Part shown: in pieces, positions 48,743 through 56,294 of the stretch | Numbering within the stretch: position 1 is the first letter of the stretch | How the letters are laid out: each line of letters opens with the position of its first letter | From: Pseudomonas sp. PDM04 | GTDB taxonomy: Bacteria > Pseudomonadota > Gammaproteobacteria > Pseudomonadales > Pseudomonadaceae | DNA: 64,000 nt | Assembly: GCF_014851765.1 (NCBI RefSeq) | Contig: NZ_JACVAI010000009.1 | Span: 124,001-188,000, forward strand | Reading direction: 5' to 3' | The notes under the pieces: generated by a model | What the model was told of the DNA's origin: nothing | Databases searched by the model: none | What the model saw: only the letters and a program-made list of their open reading frames with translations | Translations under genes and position numbers: made by a program

Positions 48743-50101
48743 ATGCAAGCCACCCAAAAGCCGACTCACGTCCGCTATTTGATCCTGCTCATGCTGTTTC
48801 TGGTGACCACGATCAACTATGCCGACCGGGCTACCATCGCCATTGCCGGCTCCAGCCTGCAAAAAGACCTCGGCATTGACGCGGTCACCCTCGGTTACAT
48901 CTTCTCCGCTTTCGGTTGGGCCTACGTGGCCGGGCAAATTCCCGGTGGCTGGCTGCTGGACCGTTTCGGTTCGAAAAAAATCTATGCGTTGAGCATCTTC
49001 ACCTGGTCGCTGTTCACCGTGCTGCAAGGCTTCGTCGGTGAATTCGGCATGTCCACGGCAGTGGTTGCGCTGTTCATGCTGCGCTTCCTGGTGGGCCTGG
49101 CCGAAGCGCCGTCCTTCCCTGGCAACGCGCGCATCGTTGCAGCGTGGTTCCCGACCGCTGAACGCGGTACGGCCTCGGCGATCTTCAACTCGGCGCAATA
49201 CTTCGCCACCGTGCTGTTCGCGCCGCTGATGGGCTGGATCGTCTACTCCTTCGGCTGGGAGCACGTGTTCATCGTCATGGGTATCCTGGGCATCATCTTC
49301 TCGCTGGTCTGGCTGAAAGTGATCTACAGCCCGCGTGAACACCCACGGATCAACGATGCCGAGTTCAAGCACATCTCCGAGAACGGCGGCATGGTCGACA
49401 TGGACCAGAAGGGCAAGAAGTCCGACGGTCCGAAGTGGGATTACATCCGTCAGTTGCTGACCAACCGCATGATGCTCGGCGTATACCTGGGCCAATACTG
49501 CATCAACGGCATCACCTACTTCTTCCTGACCTGGTTCCCGGTGTACCTGGTGCAGGAGCGCGGCATGACCATCCTCAAGGCCGGTTTCATCGCCTCGTTG
49601 CCGGCCATCTGCGGCTTCATCGGTGGTGTCCTCGGCGGCGTGATCTCCGACTACCTGCTGCGCAAGGGCCACTCGCTGACCTTCGCCCGCAAGGCGCCGA
49701 TCATTGCCGGCCTGCTGGTTTCCAGCAGCATCGTGGCGTGCAACTACGTGGAAGTCGAATGGATGGTCGTGGGCTTCATGGCCCTGGCATTCTTCGGCAA
49801 GGGCGTGGGTGCACTGGGCTGGGCGGTGGTATCCGATACCTCGCCGAAACAGATCGCCGGTTTGAGCGGTGGCCTGTTCAACACCTTCGGCAACCTCGCG
49901 TCGATCACCACCCCGATCGTCATCGGTTACATCATCAGCTCCACCGGTTCGTTCAAATGGGCGCTGGTATTTGTCGGTTGCAACGCACTGGTTGCGGTGT
50001 TCAGCTATCTGGTGATCGTAGGTCCGATCAAACGTGTGGTGCTCAAAGAGCCACCGGTCAGCGGTCCTGAAGCCACTAAATTGTCCCAAGCGCATTCCTG
50101 A
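48743..50101 (+). CDS. gudP: GudP-like MFS transporter for glucarate/galactarate
   Basis: Major-facilitator transporter of 452 residues with 12 predicted spans. It has the anion-cation symporter family start YLILLMLFLVTTINYADRA, loop 2-3 motif GWLLDRFGSKK and RFLVGLAEAPSFPGNARIV. It probably imports D-glucarate and galactarate with protons. GGGAG stands 9 bases before the ATG, and AAAAATAA (48717-48724) upstream fits the Hfq/Crc AANAANAA pattern. garD follows after 11 bases. Confidence 0.92.
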   Translation: MQATQKPTHVRYLILLMLFLVTTINYADRATIAIAGSSLQKDLGIDAVTLGYIFSAFGWAYVAGQIPGGWLLDRFGSKKIYALSIFTWSLFTVLQGFVGEFGMSTAVVALFMLRFLVGLAEAPSFPGNARIVAAWFPTAERGTASAIFNSAQYFATVLFAPLMGWIVYSFGWEHVFIVMGILGIIFSLVWLKVIYSPREHPRINDAEFKHISENGGMVDMDQKGKKSDGPKWDYIRQLLTNRMMLGVYLGQYCINGITYFFLTWFPVYLVQERGMTILKAGFIASLPAICGFIGGVLGGVISDYLLRKGHSLTFARKAPIIAGLLVSSSIVACNYVEVEWMVVGFMALAFFGKGVGALGWAVVSDTSPKQIAGLSGGLFNTFGNLASITTPIVIGYIISSTGSFKWALVFVGCNALVAVFSYLVIVGPIKRVVLKEPPVSGPEATKLSQAHS

Positions 50102-50112
50102 GGAGCGGCGTC

Positions 50113-51666
50113 ATGCAGTTGATTGAACATTCCGACTCGCCGCGCTACATCCGTCTGCACGAGCGCGACAACGTGGTGATCGTGGTCAACGATCAGGGCG
50201 TTCCGGCCGGCACCGAGTTCGCCGATGGCCTGGTCACCGTGGACTTCGTGCCGCAGAGTCACAAGGTCACCCTGGAAGACATTCCGGAAGGCGGCCAAGT
50301 GATTCGTTACGGCCAGACCATTGGCTACGCCTTACAGCCGATTCCACGCGGCAGCTGGGTCAAGGAAGATCAACTGCGCATGCCGACCGCGCCACCGCTG
50401 GACAGCCTGCCGCTGTCCACCGAAGTGCCGGCCGCTCAGGCACCGCTGGAAGGCTACACCTTCGAGGGTTACCGCAACGCCGACGGCACCGTCGGCACGC
50501 GCAACATCCTGGGCATTACCACCACCGTGCAGTGCGTGACCGGTGTGCTGGACCATGCGGTCAAGCGCATCAAGGACGAGTTGCTGCCCAAATACCCGCA
50601 CGTCGATGACGTGGTGGCCCTGACCCACAGCTACGGCTGTGGCGTGGCGATCACCGCGACGGACGCGTACATCCCGATCCGCACCGTGCGCAACCTGGCG
50701 CGCAACCCGAACCTGGGTGGCGAAGCCCTGGTGATCAGCCTGGGCTGCGAGAAATTGCAGGCCGGGCAGGTGATGCACGAGAACGACAGTTCGGTGGACC
50801 TGAGCGACGAGTGGCTGTATCGCCTGCAGGATTCGAGTCACGGTTTCACCGAAATGATCGAGCAGATCATGGCGCTGGCCGAGGTTCGCCTGAGGAAGCT
50901 CGATCAACGTCGTCGGGAAACCGTGCCGGCGTCCGAGCTGATCCTGGGCATGCAGTGCGGTGGCAGCGATGCGTTTTCCGGCATCACCGCCAACCCTGCG
51001 CTGGGTTTTGCCTCGGACCTGTTGCTGCGTGCCGGTGCGACGGTGATGTTTTCCGAAGTCACCGAAGTGCGCGACGCCATTTACCTGCTGACTTCCCGCG
51101 CGCAAACCAAGGAAGTCGCTCAGGAGCTGGTGCGGGAAATGGACTGGTATGACCGTTACCTGGCCAAGGGCGAAGCGGATCGCAGCGCCAACACCACCCC
51201 GGGCAACAAGAAGGGCGGGCTGTCGAACATTGTCGAGAAGTCCCTGGGCTCGATCGTCAAGTCCGGCAGCAGCGCGATCAACGGCGTGCTTGGCCCAGGC
51301 GAGCGTTTCAAAGGCAAGGGCCTGATCTTCTGCGCGACCCCGGCCAGCGATTTCGTGTGCGGGACCTTGCAGTTGGCCGCGGGCATGAACCTGCACGTGT
51401 TCACCACCGGCCGTGGTACGCCGTACGGTCTGGCGATGGCACCGGTGGTGAAGGTGTCGACCCGCACCGAGCTGGCGCAGCGCTGGCCGGACCTGATCGA
51501 CATCGACGCCGGGCGGATTGCCACCGGACGTGCTTCCATCGAAGACCTCGGCTGGGAGTTGTTCCACTACTACCTGGACGTGGCCAGCGGCAAGAAGCAG
51601 ACGTGGTCGGAGCAGCACAAGCTGCATAACGACATTACGTTGTTCAATCCGGCGCCGATTACGTAA
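50113..51666 (+). CDS. garD: GarD, galactarate dehydratase
   Basis: UxaA/GarD-family dehydratase of 517 residues that converts galactarate to 5-dehydro-4-deoxyglucarate, the KdgD substrate. An N-terminal SAF-like domain (about 1-95) precedes the catalytic part with GYRNADGTVGTRNILG, LTHSYGCGVAI and the cysteine-bearing MQCGGSDAFSGITANPA. GAGGAG lies before the ATG. It is co-transcribed with gudP. No glucarate dehydratase gene (gudD) lies in the window. Confidence 0.94.
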   Translation: MQLIEHSDSPRYIRLHERDNVVIVVNDQGVPAGTEFADGLVTVDFVPQSHKVTLEDIPEGGQVIRYGQTIGYALQPIPRGSWVKEDQLRMPTAPPLDSLPLSTEVPAAQAPLEGYTFEGYRNADGTVGTRNILGITTTVQCVTGVLDHAVKRIKDELLPKYPHVDDVVALTHSYGCGVAITATDAYIPIRTVRNLARNPNLGGEALVISLGCEKLQAGQVMHENDSSVDLSDEWLYRLQDSSHGFTEMIEQIMALAEVRLRKLDQRRRETVPASELILGMQCGGSDAFSGITANPALGFASDLLLRAGATVMFSEVTEVRDAIYLLTSRAQTKEVAQELVREMDWYDRYLAKGEADRSANTTPGNKKGGLSNIVEKSLGSIVKSGSSAINGVLGPGERFKGKGLIFCATPASDFVCGTLQLAAGMNLHVFTTGRGTPYGLAMAPVVKVSTRTELAQRWPDLIDIDAGRIATGRASIEDLGWELFHYYLDVASGKKQTWSEQHKLHNDITLFNPAPIT

Positions 51667-51681
51667 GGCCGCGATGATTGC

Positions 51682-51737
51682 ATCGCGAGCAGGTTCGTTG
51701 CCCCATTCGACTCTGTGGGAGCGAGCCTGCTCGCGAT
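51682..51737. repeat. REP pair in reversed order
   Basis: ATCGCGAGCAGG..., degenerate to TTCGTTGCCCC (51682-51704), comes first, and GTGGGAGCGAGCCTGCTCGC (51715 to 51737) second, separated by 10 bases. The arms face the opposite way from the usual REPINs of this window. Confidence 0.75.
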
Positions 51738-51816
51738 AGCTTTCTACCAGACGCCGAGGTCTCCAGTGGCTTATCATTAGCCCCCTAACGACACTCACCT
51801 GAAGGTCCTCTCCGGC

Positions 51817-52758
51817 ATGCTGGCAATCTTCCTCGAAACCCTGAACATCACCGCTCCGGTGTTCGCCATGCTGTTTCTGGGGGTGGTGCTCAAGCGCGTC
51901 AACTGGATCAACGACAATTTCATTCATACCGCGTCGGCCCTGGTGTTCAACGTCACCATGCCGGCGTTGCTGTTTCTGGGCATCCTGCATGCCGACCTGC
52001 ACGCCGCCCTGCAGCCGGCGCTGCTGATCTATTTCGCCATTGCGACGCTGGTGAGTTTCGCCGTTGCCTGGGGCTGGGCGATCTTCAAGTGCCCGCCGCA
52101 AGACCGCGGGATTTATACCCAGGGCGCCTTTCGCGGTAACAACGGCGTCATCGGCCTCGCGCTGGCGGCAAGCATGTACGGCGACTACGGGATTTCCCTG
52201 GGGGCCATCCTCGCAGCCCTGGTGATCCTGTTTTACAACACCCTGTCGACCATCGTGCTGGCGGTCTACAGCCCGGTGATCAAGTCCGACCCGTGGAGCA
52301 TCTGCAAGAGTGTGATGAACAATCCGCTGATCATCAGCGTGCTGGCGGCAGCGCCTTTTGCCTATTTCAAGATCGGTTTGCCGGGTTGGCTGGAAACGTC
52401 GGGCCAATACCTGGCGCAAACCACCTTGCCCCTGGCGTTGATCTGCATCGGCGGCACGCTGTCGCTGGCGGCCATGCGCAAAAGTGGCTCGATGGCCTTG
52501 AGCTCGAGCCTGGTGAAGATGGTCGGTTTGCCGGTGCTGGCAACGCTGGGCGCGTGGCTCTGGGGCTTTCGCGGCGCGGAACTGGGGATTCTGTTCCTGT
52601 ACTTCGGCAGCCCGACCGCTGCCGCCAGTTTCGTCATGGCCCGCCAGGCCAACGGCAATCATGAACTGGCGGCGGCGATCATCGTGATCACCACCTTGAT
52701 GGCGGCGGTGACCACCAATATCGGGATCTTCCTGTTGCAGTGGGGCGGGTGGATCTGA
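51817..52758 (+). CDS. AEC-family membrane transporter
   Basis: Auxin-efflux-carrier family protein of 313 residues with about ten spans and a central hydrophilic loop. It begins MLAIFLETLNITAPVFAMLF; AFRGNNGVIGLALA and the late FGSPTAAASFVMARQ block are typical. Bacterial AEC proteins move organic acids such as malate or malonate. The substrate is unknown, though the neighbouring hexarate genes make an organic acid plausible. The nearest ribosome site (AAGG) is rather far, 13 bases from the ATG. Confidence 0.85.
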   Translation: MLAIFLETLNITAPVFAMLFLGVVLKRVNWINDNFIHTASALVFNVTMPALLFLGILHADLHAALQPALLIYFAIATLVSFAVAWGWAIFKCPPQDRGIYTQGAFRGNNGVIGLALAASMYGDYGISLGAILAALVILFYNTLSTIVLAVYSPVIKSDPWSICKSVMNNPLIISVLAAAPFAYFKIGLPGWLETSGQYLAQTTLPLALICIGGTLSLAAMRKSGSMALSSSLVKMVGLPVLATLGAWLWGFRGAELGILFLYFGSPTAAASFVMARQANGNHELAAAIIVITTLMAAVTTNIGIFLLQWGGWI

Positions 52759-52787
52759 CCTGCGTCATGCCGTGTTCTTCGGCTCGA

Positions 52788-52854
52788 ATCGCGAGCAGGC
52801 TCGGTCCCGCCATTGGAAAGCATTGCCTCCTGTGGGAGCGAGCCGGCTCGCGAT
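52788..52854. repeat. REP pair in reversed order
   Basis: ATCGCGAGCAGGCTCGGTCC (52788) precedes GTGGGAGCGAGCCGGCTCGC (52832 to 52854), with a 21-base spacer. The order is the same as at 51682-51737 and opposite to the other pairs. Confidence 0.78.
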
Positions 52855-52886
52855 AACGGTAGATCATCCACCGCAGGGGCAAAGGG

Positions 52887-53267
52887 TCATTCGGGCTTCT
52901 GGTAACTGTCGATCACTTCCTGCGCCGCCCGAAACGCGTCGATCGCCGCCGGCACGCCTGCATACACCGCGCAGTGCAGCAACGCCTCGCGAATCTCTTC
53001 CACCGTACAACCGTTGTTCAGCGCGCCCCGCACGTGGCCTTTGAGTTCCTGTGGACATTTCAGTGCGGTCAGGGCGGCGAGGGTGATCAGGCTGCGGGTC
53101 TTCAGCGGCAGGCCGTCGCGGTTCCATACGCTGCCCCAGGCGTGTTCATTGACGAAGTCCTGCAGCGGCTGGGTGAACTCGGTGGCGTTGCCCAGGGCGC
53201 GGTCGACAAACGCATCGCCCATCACCTGGCGGCGCACTTCAACGCCGGGTTTCTTGTTGTCGGTCAT
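52887..53267 (-). CDS. Carboxymuconolactone-decarboxylase family protein
   Basis: Protein of 126 residues with the AhpD-like CMD fold. It contains WNRDGLPLKTRSLITLAALTAL and CTVEEIREALLHCAVYAGVPAA, close to PcaC (4-carboxymuconolactone decarboxylase). No other protocatechuate genes are nearby, so PcaC activity is unproven and another small-molecule role is possible. I chose ATG 53267, with GAGGG 7 bases upstream, over ATG 53273. Its start overlaps the stop of the antiporter gene (ATGA). Confidence 0.85.
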   Translation of the reverse strand: MTDNKKPGVEVRRQVMGDAFVDRALGNATEFTQPLQDFVNEHAWGSVWNRDGLPLKTRSLITLAALTALKCPQELKGHVRGALNNGCTVEEIREALLHCAVYAGVPAAIDAFRAAQEVIDSYQKPE

Positions 53268-54358
53268 GGCCATTCCCTCTTGTGATGTTGGCGGCGCCAG
53301 GCGCGTAGCGACGTGAACAGCAGAAACGCCACCAGCGCCGGCAGGACGAAAAACAGCATCAGGTGTTCAAGCTTGCCGGCCAGGGGCATGCCGGTGGTGA
53401 ACGACACCACGTGCAGGCCATAAGCCAGGTACAGCCCCAGAAACAGCAGGCCTTCGGCGCGGGTCACCCGATAACCGGAATAGAACATCGGCAGGCACAG
53501 CAAGGCGACGCCCAGCATCACCGGCAAGTCGAAATCCAGCGCATTGGGCGAGACCGACAGTGGCGAAGGGGCGATCAGCGCCGTCACGCCCAGCACGCCC
53601 AGGAGGTTGAACAGGATGCTGCCGATCACGTTGCCCACGGCAATGTCACGCTGCCCGCGCAGGGCGGCAATCAATGAGGTCGCCAGTTCCGGCAAGGACG
53701 TGCCGACTGCGACGATGGTCAGGCCGATGATCCGCTCCGACAGCCCGAGATCGGTGGCCACCGCAACGGCGGCGCCCAACAGCAGATGCCCGGCGTACAC
53801 CAGCATGGCGAGCCCGGCGACAATCATCAGCAAGCTGCTAAGCCATGGCGCTTGAGGCCCTTCGTGGGGGTGCGATTGCGGGCGGGCCGAATGCCGCGAC
53901 TGGCGCAGCAACAGCCCCAGGTACAGCGCCAGCGCCGTCAGCAGCAACGCGCCATCGACACGGGTGAGTTCTTCATTCCACGCCAGCACGAACACCAGCA
54001 GGCTGGCGCCGATCATCAGGGGAATGTCCAGACGCACCACTTGCCGTGACACCCGCAGCGGGATGATCAGCGCCGACAGGCCGAGGGTCACGAGGATGTT
54101 GAAGATGCTGCTGCCGATCACGCTGCTGACGGCGATGTCGACGTTCTGCGCAAGGGTGGCTTGCAGGCTGACCGCCATTTGCGGCGCGCTGCTGCCCAGG
54201 GCGACGATGGTCAGGCCGATGATCAGCGGGCGCACGTGCAGGCGTGCGGCCACGCGCACGGCGGCGCGCACCATCAGTTCTGCGCCGGCGATCAACAGGA
54301 CCAGGCCGCTCAGCAGTTCGAGCACGCTGAGCAGGGGGAGATCGGCAAGTCCGAAAAT
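53264..54358 (-). CDS. CaCA-family sodium/calcium-type antiporter (YrbG-like)
   Basis: Ten-span antiporter of about 364 residues with two inverted halves. Each half has its alpha repeat: IIGLTIVALGSSAPQMAVSL and IIGLTIVAVGTSLPELATSL, the usual GSSAPE/GTSLPE signatures (the first has Q for E). It probably exchanges Ca2+ or another cation for Na+ or H+. The start is uncertain: no ATG, GTG or TTG lies in a good place. ATT 54358 has GGGAG 8 bases upstream; GTG 54326 is the alternative, without a ribosome site. It overlaps the next gene by four bases. Confidence 0.85.
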   Translation of the reverse strand: MFGLADLPLLSVLELLSGLVLLIAGAELMVRAAVRVAARLHVRPLIIGLTIVALGSSAPQMAVSLQATLAQNVDIAVSSVIGSSIFNILVTLGLSALIIPLRVSRQVVRLDIPLMIGASLLVFVLAWNEELTRVDGALLLTALALYLGLLLRQSRHSARPQSHPHEGPQAPWLSSLLMIVAGLAMLVYAGHLLLGAAVAVATDLGLSERIIGLTIVAVGTSLPELATSLIAALRGQRDIAVGNVIGSILFNLLGVLGVTALIAPSPLSVSPNALDFDLPVMLGVALLCLPMFYSGYRVTRAEGLLFLGLYLAYGLHVVSFTTGMPLAGKLEHLMLFFVLPALVAFLLFTSLRAWRRQHHKREWP

Positions 54359-54375
54359 GGTCGCGGCTCCCGTGG

Positions 54376-54750
54376 TCAGTCGTCGAGCGCTTGCACGCGA
54401 ACCCGCGCGGTGCCGCTGCGGATCATGCCCAGTTGCTCGGCGGCTTCGTGAGACAGGTCGATCAGGCGTCCACGGGTGTGCGGCCCGCGATCGTTGATGC
54501 GGACCACGCAGGATTGGTTGTTCTTCAGGTTGGTGACCTTCACCCGCGTGCCGAAGGGCAACTGGCGGTGGGCGGCGGTCAGAGAATTCTTGTCGAAACG
54601 TTCGCCACTGGCGGTGCGCTTGCCCTGGTGCCTGGCGCCGTAATAGGACGCGATGCCCGTCTGGTCGTAGCCGTGTGGATCGACGGTATCGGTACTGGCG
54701 CAGCCGGCCAGTAGCGAGAGCAGGGCGAAGCTTGCGAACAGACGCTTCAT
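54376..54750 (-). CDS. RlpA-like lipoprotein with double-psi beta-barrel
   Basis: Small outer-membrane lipoprotein of 124 residues. The lipobox is LLAGCAS (Cys16). The DPBB/RlpA domain shows GIASYYGARHQGKRTASGE, the aspartate of INDRGPHTRGRLIDLS and the preceding TNLKNNQSCVVR. RlpA proteins are lytic transglycosylases or septal-ring factors; this one lacks the SPOR domain of full-length RlpA. It is 17 bases upstream of the antiporter's putative start, so the genes form one unit. Confidence 0.88.
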   Translation of the reverse strand: MKRLFASFALLSLLAGCASTDTVDPHGYDQTGIASYYGARHQGKRTASGERFDKNSLTAAHRQLPFGTRVKVTNLKNNQSCVVRINDRGPHTRGRLIDLSHEAAEQLGMIRSGTARVRVQALDD

Positions 54751-54772
54751 TCAGGGGGTTCCAGATAGCAAC

Positions 54773-54800
54773 TGCAGGAGCGAGCACGCTCGCTCCTGCA
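54773..54800. repeat. REP-type palindrome, compact single form
   Basis: TGCAGGAGCGAGC, two bases, GCTCGCTCCTGCA: a perfect 13-2-13 palindrome between gatB and the RlpA-like gene. Confidence 0.85.
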
Positions 54801-54838
54801 AGGGGCGGAGCCAGGCTTGTCTGCTGGCTCCATTCTCA

Positions 54839-56284
54839 TCAGCCTTCGAGCTTGCTTTTCAGCAGTTCGTTGACCTGTTGCGGGTTGGCCTTGCCCTTGG
54901 AGGCTTTCATGGCCTGGCCGACGAAGAAGCCGAACATCTTGCCGCGTTTGGCTTCATCCGCCGCGCGATATTGCTCGACCTGCTCGGCATTGGCCGCGAG
55001 CATCTCGTCCAGTACCGCCGAAATCGCGCCACTGTCGGTCACTTGCTTGAGGCCGCGCTTGTCGATGATCTCGTCCGCGCTGCCTTCGCCGCTGGCCATG
55101 GCCTCGAACACGACTTTGGCGATCTTGCCGGAAATGGTGTTGTCCTTGATGCGCAGCAGCATGCCGCCCAGTTGCTCGGCCGATACCGGCGACTGGTCGA
55201 TGTCCAGGCCCTGTTTGTTCAACAGGCTGCCCAACTCCACCATGACCCAGTTCGCCGCCAGCTTCGCGTCGCCGCTGATGCTCGCAACTTTCTCGAAGTA
55301 ATCGGCTTGCTCGCGGCTGGTGGCCAGGACGCTGGCGTCATAGACCGACAGGCCGAACTGTTCCTGGAAGCGCTCGCGCTTCTGCGGTGGCAGTTCCGGC
55401 AAGGTCGCGCGCACTTCGTCGAGGTAGGCGTTTTCGATGACCACCGGCAGCAGGTCAGGGTCGGGGAAGTAACGGTAGTCGTTGGCTTCCTCCTTGCTGC
55501 GCATCGGGCGGGTTTCGTCCTTGTTCGGATCATACAGGCGGGTCTGCTGGATGACCTTGCCACCGTCTTCGATCAGTTCGATCTGACGCTGGATTTCGCT
55601 GTTGATCGCCTTCTCGATGAAACGGAACGAGTTGACGTTCTTGATCTCGCAGCGGGTGCCGAACTCGACCTGGCCTTTCGGGCGGATCGACACGTTGCAG
55701 TCGCAGCGCAGCGAACCTTCGGCCATGTTGCCGTCGCAGATGCCCAGGTAGCGCACCAGCGCGTGGATCGCCTTGACGTAGGCCACGGCTTCCTTGGCGC
55801 TGCGCATGTCCGGCTCCGACACGATTTCCAGCAGCGGCGTGCCGGCGCGGTTCAGGTCGATGCCGCTGGCGCCGTTGAACTCTTCGTGCAGGCTTTTGCC
55901 GGCGTCTTCTTCCAGGTGCGCGCGGGTGATGCCGACGCGCTTGACCGTGCCGTCCTCCAGGGCGATGTCCAGGTGGCCCTTGCCGACGATCGGCAGCTCC
56001 ATCTGGCTGATCTGGTAGCCCTTGGGCAGGTCGGGGTAGAAATAGTTTTTACGGGCGAACACGTTGTGCTGGCCGATTTCGGCATCGATGGCCAGGCCGA
56101 ACATGACCGCCATGCGCACCGCTTCCTGGTTCAGCACCGGCAGTACGCCGGGCATGCCGAGATCGACCAGGCTGGCCTGGGTGTTCGGCTCGGAACCGAA
56201 AGTGGTGGAACTGCCGGAAAAGATTTTCGACCGGGTGGTGAGCTGGGTGTGAATCTCCAGCCCGATCACGACTTCCCATTGCAT
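54839..56284 (-). CDS. gatB: GatB, Asp/Glu-tRNA amidotransferase subunit B
   Basis: tRNA-binding kinase-like subunit of 481 residues of the GatCAB amidotransferase, which makes Gln-tRNA or Asn-tRNA from mischarged Glu- or Asp-tRNA. It begins MQWEVVIGLEIHTQL and has FYPDLPKGYQISQ, GSLRCDCNVSIR and the C-terminal YqeY-like tail domain. It is the third gene of gatCAB, 10 bases after gatA. A compact REP palindrome lies past its stop. Confidence 0.97.
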   Translation of the reverse strand: MQWEVVIGLEIHTQLTTRSKIFSGSSTTFGSEPNTQASLVDLGMPGVLPVLNQEAVRMAVMFGLAIDAEIGQHNVFARKNYFYPDLPKGYQISQMELPIVGKGHLDIALEDGTVKRVGITRAHLEEDAGKSLHEEFNGASGIDLNRAGTPLLEIVSEPDMRSAKEAVAYVKAIHALVRYLGICDGNMAEGSLRCDCNVSIRPKGQVEFGTRCEIKNVNSFRFIEKAINSEIQRQIELIEDGGKVIQQTRLYDPNKDETRPMRSKEEANDYRYFPDPDLLPVVIENAYLDEVRATLPELPPQKRERFQEQFGLSVYDASVLATSREQADYFEKVASISGDAKLAANWVMVELGSLLNKQGLDIDQSPVSAEQLGGMLLRIKDNTISGKIAKVVFEAMASGEGSADEIIDKRGLKQVTDSGAISAVLDEMLAANAEQVEQYRAADEAKRGKMFGFFVGQAMKASKGKANPQQVNELLKSKLEG

Positions 56285-56294
56285 GTGTTTCTCC

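Noticed and set aside
50332..52662. 776-codon minus-strand frame across garD and the AEC gene
   Set aside because: Spans two real genes and two REPs; a shadow frame.
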